Source: Babylonia areolata
Taxonomy: Eukaryota > Mollusca > Gastropoda > Neogastropoda > Buccinidae
Length of the DNA stretch: 64,000 nt
Assembly (NCBI RefSeq): GCF_041734735.1
Contig: NC_134883.1
Span: forward strand, 16,121,747 to 16,185,746
Direction of reading: 5' to 3'
The notes beneath the pieces were generated by a model. It did no database searches. It was given only the letters and a program-made list of their open reading frames with translations, and had not been told where the DNA came from. This document shows, piece after piece, positions 56,603 to 64,000 of the stretch; position 1 is the stretch's first letter; the number at the start of each line of letters is the position of its first letter. Position numbers and translations under genes: made by a program.

Positions 56603-57007
56603 GATTGTCTTCAATATTATCTTTGCAAAAATCAGTTGCACAAACCCCGGCTCTCAACACACACAAATAAATCACATGAAATATATGTGAGTGGGAGTAT
56701 GCGTCAGTGGTTTTTGTGTCCACTGGTCTTGTCTGTCATTCATATCAATTTCAACACTTTGGGTGTAATCAGCATGTAAGCGTCAATAAACGAGCTTGCG
56801 AACAAAAGCGAGCGAGAGAAAGGAGAGACAGACAGCGGGAGAGTCACGCTTTAAGCACGGATCAGAAATGATTACTTTTCAATGAAGGGTGTATGAACAC
56901 TGGCCAGACGCCAGGTGTACCTGTCTACACAGGTATGTTGTGTCATAACCCCTACTTGTCCCTGCTGGTCCAGCCTCTGCTGTGACTGCGGACTGACTTC
57001 CACTGCG

Positions 57008-57091
57008 TGAACAACACAACACAACACAGCACAGCACAGCACAGCACAGCACAGCACAGCACAACACAACACAGCACAGCACAGCACACAG
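57008..57091. repeat. (ACAGC/ACAAC)n microsatellite
   Basis: Pentanucleotide repeat with blocks of ACAAC and ACAGC. No gene seen between 56603 and 57007. Confidence 0.95.
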
Positions 57092-57144
57092 TATCATACA
57101 GTATAGTACTGCTCATTACAACTCGTCACTGTGGTGGTATACAA

Positions 57145-58590
57145 TGGACACTTGATATACCAAGAGGTGTACACTTTGGGCGCTGAATTTAATACCAAGA
57201 GGTGTATAGTTTAGGCACTCAATACACCTAGATGTGTATACATTTGGCACTCAATTTACCCAGAGGTGTATACATTTGGCACTCAATACATCCCGGTGTA
57301 TATATTTGGCACTCAGTCTACCCAGAGGTGTATACTTTGGGCACACAATATGTGTATACCTTTGGAACTCAATTTACCCAGAAGTATAATCTTTATGCTT
57401 TCGGCATTCAATATATCCAAAGATGTATATTTGGGCGAATAATATACCCAGGTGTGTATACTTTAGGCAATTACTATAACACCCAGAGATGTATATTTTT
57501 GGCATTCAATATAATATCTACAGGTGTATGTATACTCTGGCCACTCAATACACCCACAGCCAGAGGTATATTTTTGAGGCACCCAATACAACACCTAGAA
57601 GCGTATATTTTGGGCACTCAGTATGATACCTATGGCAGTATATTTTGGGAACTTAATATAATACATAGGGCTGTATATTTTGGGCACTCAATATAATACC
57701 TAGGGCTGTATATTTTGGGAACTTAATATAATACCTACGGCTGTATATTTTGGGAACTCAATATAATACCTAGAGCTGTATATTTTGGACACTCAATATA
57801 ATACCTAGGGCTGTATATTTTGGGAACTTAATATAATACATAGGGCTGTATATTTTGGGCACTCAATATAATACCTAGGGCTGTATATTTTGGACACTCA
57901 ATATAATACCTAGGGCTGTATATTTTGGGCACTCAATATAATACCCAGGGCTGTATATTTTGTGCACTCAATATAATACCTACGGCTGTATATTTTGGGC
58001 ACTCAGCATAATACCTAGGGCTGTATATTTTGGGCACTCAATATAATACCTAGAGCTGTATATTTTGGGCACTCAATATAATACCTAGGGCTGTATATTT
58101 TGGGCACTCAATATAATACCTAGAGCTGTATATTTTGGGCACTCAATATAATACCTAGGGCTGTATATTTTGGGAACTAAATATAATACATAGGGCTGTA
58201 TATTTTGGGCACTCAATATAATACCTAGGGCTGTATATTTTGGGCACTCAGCATAATACCTAGGGCTGTATATTTTGGGAACTTAATATAATACCTAGGG
58301 CTGTATATTTTGGGCACTCAATATAATACCTAGGGCTGTATATTCTGGGCACTCAATATAATACATAGGGCTGTATATTTTGGGCACTCAATATAATACC
58401 TAGGGCTGTATATTTTGGGCACTCAGCATAATACCTAGGGCTGTATATTCTGGGCACTCAATATAATACCTAGGGCTGTATATTTTGGGCACTCAATATA
58501 ATACCTAGGGCTGTATATTTTGGGCACTCAATATAATACCCAGGGCTGTATATCTTGCCATATGTGGTATATATTGGGCACTAATACCCA
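57145..58590. repeat. 36-bp minisatellite with a divergence gradient
   Basis: Unit core GGGCTGTATATTTTGGGCAC then TCAATATAATACCTA. From about 57590 to 58550 there are some 26 nearly uniform 36-bp units; the left third (57145-57590) and the last unit are strongly diverged (GAGGTGTATA, ATTTGGCACT forms), as expected for an older edge and a homogenised centre. Confidence 0.95.
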
Positions 58591-58808
58591 TGCAGGCGTA
58601 TCACACACACAGCTCACCAGTGTCCTCTGCACCTATGCTGTGCTGGCCACACACCTGTGTGTTTGTGCGTTGTGTGCTGCAAGCCTTTTCAGTGAATCAT
58701 CAAGGCAGACATAACGTCGACGAGTACGATTAAAAAAACAACAACCAAAAAACAAACAACAACAACAAACAAACAATAGAATAGCAAATGAAGGCAGACA
58801 CCATTGTA

Positions 58809-58812
58809 AATA

Positions 58813-58858
<46 letters not shown>

Positions 58859-58928
58859 AAGTAGGCACACACTCGCACCACACCGCACGCGTGTGCGTGC
58901 GTGCGTGCGTGCGTGTGTGTGTGTGTGG
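58809..58928. repeat. (CA)n and (GTGC)n microsatellites
   Basis: (CA)n at 58815-58852 and (GTGC)n/(GT)n at 58888-58927. Confidence 0.9.
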
Positions 58929-58984
58929 TGGCAGCGGCGGTGGTGATGCCCCATGACTAAAGGGCACCTGATCAGACAGGTAAA

Positions 58985-60000
58985 AGAAGGAACAATACGG
59001 AAATGTAAAACATGAAATAGTCCAGACAGGTAACACATGGAATAGTGCAGACAGGTAACACATGGAATAGTGAAAACAGGTAACACATGGAATAGTAACA
59101 CACAGAATAGTGAAGACAGGTAACACATGGAATAGTGAAGACAGGTAACACATGGAATAGTAACACACATAATAGTGAAGACAGGTAACACATGGAATAG
59201 TAACACATAGAATAGTGAAGACAGGTAACACATGGAATAGTAACACACAAAATAGTGCAGATAGGAAACACATGGAATAGTGCAGACGGGTAACACAGGG
59301 AATAGTACAGACAGGTAACACATGGGATTGTGCAGACAGGTAACACATGGAATAGTGCAGACAGGTAACACAGGGAATAGTAGACAGGTAGCACATGGAA
59401 TAGTGCAAACAAGCAAAACAGGGAATAGTGCTGACAGGTAACACAAGGAATAGTACAGACAGGTTAAACTGGGACTGCAGACAGTCAAAATAGGGAACAT
59501 AGTGCAGACAGGTAAAACAGGAATACTGAAGACAGGTAAAACAGGGAATAGTGCAGACAGGTAAAACAGAAATACTGAAGACAGGTACAACAGGGAATAG
59601 TGCAGACTGGTAAAAAGTGCAGACAGGTAACACAGGGAATAGTACAGACAGGTAACACATGGAATAGTGCAAACAAGTAAAACAGGGAATAGTGCTGACA
59701 GGTAACACAAGGAATAGTACAGACAGGTTAAACAGGGAATCGTGAAGACAGGTAAAACAGGAATACTGCAGACAGGTAAAATAGGGAATAGTGCAGACAG
59801 GTAAAACAGGAATACTGAAGAAAGGTAAAACAGGGAATAGTGCAGACAGGTAACACAGGGAATAGTGCAGACAAGTAACACAGGGAATAGTGCAGACAGG
59901 TAAAACAGGGAATAGTGCTGACAGGTTACACAAGGAATAGTACAGACAGGTCAAACAGGGAATAGTGCAGACAGGTAAAAAGTGCAGACAGGAAAAACAG
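58985..60000. repeat. 25-bp minisatellite, about 40 copies
   Basis: Unit core TGCAGACAGGTAACACAGGG then AATAG. Variants alternate ACACATGGAATAG, AAACAGGGAATAG and AAACAGGAATACTG. Each unit has CAGACAG|GTAACA on the plus strand, i.e. a donor-like AG|GTAA. All minus-strand frames are open through it and give false Leu/Cys/Tyr-rich proteins. Confidence 0.95.
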
Positions 60001-60061
60001 GAAGAGTCATTCGCATTTCGGTGGACCTCTCCCCTCGCCCAACACTCCACAGTTTAACAAA

Positions 60062-60173
60062 ATGCCTCCCTGGTTTGTCAGAACTGCAGCGGGTGTCTCT
60101 AACATAAATGCCACGCTTTGGACTTGTGTACCCTATCAAAGTTCCATCGTAACAGCCTGTTTGACTGTCTTCG
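60062..60173 (+). CDS. Possible exon of an unknown plus-strand gene
   Basis: ATG (AACAAAATGCC) opens MPPWFVRTAAGVSNINATLW TCVPYQ with an N-glycosylation motif and a hydrophobic end (VTACLTVF), directly followed by a strong donor TTC|GTAAGTATC. The minisatellite upstream carries AG|GTAA units and a (GT)n tract follows the donor, the same surroundings seen at proven exons here. No partner exon could be found in the window, so this is weak. Confidence 0.25.
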
Positions 60174-60197
60174 TAAGTATCTCTCTCGCTCTATCCA

Positions 60198-60202
<5 letters not shown>

Positions 60203-60238
<36 letters not shown>

Positions 60239-60429
60239 CTCTCTGTGTGTCCTTTTCCTTCTCCTGTCACTGATCGGAGGAGGCAATCAAGACAAAGGTA
60301 CAATGTGCAGGCGGCGTGACGAATGTGAGCTGGATGGGTAAAGACGTGTGGGTGTGCACGGTGTCAGTGCTCTCTTGTCACCCCCTCCCAGTGCACTGTA
60401 CTTGCACAGGCACACCACTGGACACACAC

Positions 60430-60499
<70 letters not shown>

Positions 60500-60534
60500 T
60501 ATATATATTTGTATCATATTCATATTCATAAAAC

Positions 60535-60566
<32 letters not shown>

Positions 60567-60568
60567 GT

Positions 60569-60615
<47 letters not shown>

Positions 60616-60700
60616 ACGCTACTGGACATACACGTAGAATATAACACAGACACACACACATATCGAGAGTGAGAGAGAGAGAGAGAGAGAGAGAAAGAAA
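60203..60700. repeat. (GT)n, (TA)n, (CA)n and (GA)n microsatellites
   Basis: (GT)n 60203-60237; (TA)n about 28 repeats 60431-60486; (CA)n 60487-60500 and 60534-60565; (GA)n 60571-60613 and 60670-60692. Confidence 0.95.
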
Positions 60701-62130
60701 GAGGGGGAGGAGGGGAGACAGAGACGGGGGAGGGGGGGATTATTGAGAAGTATTATCGAACAGGAGGCGAACCATTTTTGTGCTGTACAGAAAATGAGAG
60801 CTAATTTGCTGATTCAAGTGGAAACGGCTTTCTGCCCCGAGGAAAAAAAAAAAATCCTGTTCTTGACTTTGAAAGTCAGGTCGGCAAACCGGTTCTCTCC
60901 CTCTCTCTCTCTGGCCACTGCCAAATAGTGCCCCCCTTCCCCCCGGCCCCCATCCCTCCACCCACACCGAACAAAGCATAAAAACGATCGCTGTTTTTCA
61001 GTTACGCTGCGGTTAAAACCGATCTCTGTCTTAAAGTATAGGCCTATAATCTGGAAACCAGGTTCAGCTTTCCCCTCATTCTATGCCAACACTTAATACA
61101 AACCTATGGTAGGTTGTCAAAACCTGATCGGTGCGCTGAGTTTATGCCAAAATAAGGCACCTGCTCTCTTTTCTCAAACAGCAGGAGTTGATTCACGTAT
61201 AATGACCAGTCCTCACGCATTGACACCTTTGAAAAACTGAAGGCAGCTGACCGTGTACCAAGGGCACCGAATCCTGGCCTGTCACACACTGACCGGTGCC
61301 GGAGCACCTTAATCCTGACCTTACACACCACACTGAACAGAATCTCACTCCGAACACACACAGACCAGTCAGCCCATGAAAGTGTTGTAATTCTGACATT
61401 AAACTGACCCCGTTCAGTAGTGACAGGGCAGAGAAAAACAGACTTAGCTTTGCTCAACAGAAATAGGGTAGAGAAAAACAGACTTAGCTTTGCTCAACAG
61501 AAACAGGGTAGAGAAAAACAGACCTTGTGTCAATGCACACACCCCTCTCCGTTTTCACACACATATACACACACATACACACACGAACACAATCACACCT
61601 TTATCCACTGAATTCAAAACGGCGTTGAAAAATCAACATAACCTGCTCCAATTGCATTTCAGTTCAGCGTTTATTGTTCAACTGTCAATTCGCACTATCC
61701 TGTATGCGAGCATGGGAATAGACTTTACAGTCGTCTCTCGCTTCAACAAACGATTCGACGTGCAGACCTGCCTGAGACCCCACATGTGTATATGAAAACA
61801 TGATCAAACACGTGCATCAAACAAACTACATCTCCTGACAGCCTTCCGTGAGTTTTTAACCCTCTTGCATTCACGCGTTTCCCAGTAAAACATCCTACAG
61901 TTCGGCTATTGGCCAGAGTGAATGCAAGAGGGTTAAGATGAAGTGACCGATAGAAGACGGAGTGTGGCTGCCTAAAAGAGGGATGTAAAACGGCCATTGG
62001 CATAAAAGCCCGAGAGGCCTGAGATGCAATTCATACACTGAAAATGAGACTGCCCTTTCACCACCTTTATTATAAAAAAAATCACTTCATGAAGTGAGAT
62101 ACGGACATTAACACAGCATGTTCACGGGTA
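60701..62130. other. Intergenic, small repeats only
   Basis: Contains a 43-bp unit in 2.2 copies (61430-61523, core AGAGAAAAACAGACTTAGCT), and the 19-bp inverted repeat listed separately. No gene supported. Confidence 0.5.
61856..61936. repeat. Perfect 19-bp inverted repeat with 43-nt loop
   Basis: TTAACCCTCTTGCATTCAC at 61856-61874 and its exact reverse complement at 61918-61936. Size and symmetry fit a tiny foldback or MITE-like relic, but there is no second copy. Confidence 0.85.
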
Positions 62131-62754
62131 AGGAGTGGAGCATATGAAATGCTCTCTCTCTCTCTCTCTCTTCGTTGTTTTCCCTCCTTCCCTCCCCCCC
62201 CCTCTCTGTTCCTTCCCTGCTGTTTCCCCTCTCTTTCTGCAACATTATTGTGTTATGATGTGTGCGTGTGTGTTTTGTTTTAGTTTAGTTATAATATGTA
62301 TGGTCATGAAGTGTGGACCCTATTCTCTCCCCCCCCCCCTCCCTCTCTCTCCTCCCTCCCTGCCACGTCCACCCGCCCTCTGTCTCGGTATTCCCCGATG
62401 GGATCACCGAAGCGGAACGCTGCAATGTGACAGTTGGCGGCAGTCTGACAACACCCCGGGTCCCGTGAACGTGTCCCTGAAGAACTCAAATCTGACTCAG
62501 TGCGTCTTTACGTTGCTTTTATTGCCCTATTCCAATGTGTTGGAAAACAGAATACAGAATACTTTATATCTCTACACATTCACACTCACACACATTCTCT
62601 CTCTCTCTCACATACACAAACACGCACGCGCACGCACGCACACAACTTGATCACACACACTCACAAACACACACACACGCACACACACACACATACATGT
62701 ACACACACACACGCGCGCGCGCGCACGCACACACACACACGCGCGCTCATGTTT
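62131..62754. other. Intergenic, pyrimidine and (CA)n tracts
   Basis: CT-rich tracts at 62149-62200 and 62325-62375, CA/GC-rich tracts at 62580-62750. A short GC-rich stretch at 62365-62470 has a coding feel but no splice sites. Confidence 0.5.
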
Positions 62755-62818
62755 ATGTTTTATTATGTCTTATAAACTTTAAGGTTTTATGACAATAAAA
62801 CATATTCTATTCTATTCT

Positions 62819-62821
<3 letters not shown>
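62755..62821 (+). mobile_element. LINE 3' tail fragment
   Basis: TTTATGACAATAAAACATAT followed by (TTCTA)n, the same kind of 3' end as the element ending at 49925. Confidence 0.5.

Positions 62822-62909
<88 letters not shown>
62822..62909. repeat. Palindromic (CA)n(TA)n(TG)n microsatellite
   Basis: Fully self-complementary simple repeat, able to form an 88-nt hairpin. Confidence 0.95.
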
Positions 62910-62985
62910 GCCGTGTACCCGATTGGTATTATTATTATTATAAAAGGGGTACGGTACAAAAGAGCTAACTAATGATTGATTAAAC

Positions 62986-64000
62986 TGAAGGATAGAAAAG
63001 AATCCCCACGCACATAGAGGCCACCCACAAAAGAGGTTTTTCTATTGTTTTATTTACAATAGTTATAAGAAAATAAGAATAAATGAAGAGAAGAAGAAGA
63101 GATAAAACAGTGCCTGGAATGACACAAAATAATGTCATTAGCACAACATGTTGGCACAAGTTAATAGTAAAACACATGTATACATATTACATGGAAAGAC
63201 TATAGGAGAGGACATGATAACTAAATTACAATTAATAGACTGATACATATGTATATCAGATGGTTTTAACCAATAACTGATATTAATCCGACACTATCTT
63301 GTAACCACCACAACAGAATACTACACACATCTTAAGAGTACTGAACACACTATAGTTTAATGGTCACAGTGTGCTCAGTACTCTAAGATGTGTGTAGTAT
63401 TCTGTTGTGGTGATTAGAAGATAGTGTCGGATTAATATCAGTTATTGGTTAAAACCACCTGATATATATCAGTCTGTTAATTGTAATTTAGTTATCATGC
63501 TTTCTTCTATACGGCTTACTGCAGTATAGTGCAACATGATAAACTGATTCATCTGAGTCACTTTGACACAGTATAAGCTTTACCTAATCTATACTGTCAG
63601 TGTACTTTCACGAAATCAGCATAGCTTCAATCACTTTATCTACACTATCTAAATGTATTTGAAATGTCATTTGATGTCAGTGTTTGGTCTTCACACATAC
63701 GCATTATCTTATCGTATGTTGTTGCTTATCCCAAATCGAGTGATAGTCTTTCCACGTAATATGTGTACATGTGCTTTACTATTCACTTGTGCCGACATGC
63801 TGTGCTTATGACATTTGTTTGTGTCATTCCAGGCACTGTCTTCCTCTTAGTTCTCCTCATCCTTGTTTTATCTCTTCTTCTTCTCTTCATTTATTCTTAT
63901 TTTCTTGTAACTATTGTAAATAAAACAATAGAAAAACCTCTTTTGTGACTGGCCTCTATATGTTGCTGGCCTGTGCGTGGGGATTGTTTTCTATCCTTCA
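62986..64000. repeat. Imperfect palindrome of about 1 kb, reaching the window end
   Basis: Outer arms 62986-63203 and 63742-64000 and inner arms 63213-63350 and 63369-63500 are inverted copies with a few percent differences and small indels; an 18-nt centre lies at 63351-63368. About 240 nt (63501-63741) in the right half has no partner on the left. Both arms contain the same pyrimidine-rich segment and the same short Leu-rich frame. It may continue past the window. Either a foldback/MITE-type element or a long-read assembly foldback. Confidence 0.92.

Noticed and set aside
58730-60050. Long Leu/Cys/Tyr-rich minus-strand frames
   Set aside because: Come from the 25-bp minisatellite, whose minus strand has no stop in any frame.
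62365-62470. PSVSVFPDGITEAERCNVTV-like plus-strand stretch as an Ig-type exon
   Set aside because: It has a coding feel, but there is no acceptor AG after the pyrimidine run and a stop follows soon; not supportable.
62980-63948. Two similar Leu-rich small proteins
   Set aside because: They are the two arms of the palindrome read in opposite directions.

Overview
The window is eukaryotic and looks like an intron-rich, repeat-laden invertebrate genome, most likely a marine gastropod mollusc. This rests on interspersed tRNA-SINE families and L2/RTE/Penelope-type retroelements of the kind I associate with molluscs, pervasive CA/GT/GA microsatellites, long introns with GT-AG sites, and on the two host genes that can be assembled exon by exon. 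The species cannot be fixed from the sequence alone.

Host gene 1 (minus strand, 18720 down to 1869) is NCKIPSD (SPIN90/WISH/DIP). Eleven coding exons join in phase into a 686-residue protein: N-terminal SH3 domain, basic/Ser region, proline-rich region, then the helical SPIN90 leucine-rich C-terminal domain that acts on the Arp2/3 complex. Host gene 2 (minus strand, 53925 down to 33386) is a 1004-residue multipass membrane protein in eight phase-consistent exons, with signal peptide, N-glycosylation sites, a Cys-containing ectodomain and roughly 9-11 membrane segments; I do not recognise a named family. Two further short exon-like pieces on the plus strand (21992-22021 and 60062-60173) are weak candidates.

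The most striking pattern is that minisatellites in both genes start exactly at splice junctions. In NCKIPSD this is seen at the acceptors of exons 5, 9, 10 and 11 and the donor of exon 4, with another array 12 nt inside the donor of exon 6; in gene 2 at the donor of exon 2, with simple repeats abutting exon 3 acceptor, exon 5 donor and both ends of exon 6. Several units contain both intron end and exon start, so they copy a working splice site 3 to 30 times.

Layout: 1-1.3 kb minisatellite; 1.9-18.7 kb NCKIPSD with SINEs, two L2-like LINE fragments and five junction arrays in its introns; 18.7-33.4 kb intergenic, with a Penelope-like fossil broken by a SINE, a further SINE, a 1.31-kb tandem duplication, and a 32-bp minisatellite; 33.4-53.9 kb gene 2 with purine tracts, palindromic microsatellites, LINE and SINE fragments in introns; 54.4-56.6 kb a SINE with perfect 10-bp target duplications that is itself split by an RTE-type LINE with an open reverse transcriptase frame; 57-60 kb two large minisatellites; 60-63 kb simple repeats; 63-64 kb a roughly 1-kb imperfect palindrome that runs to the window edge.
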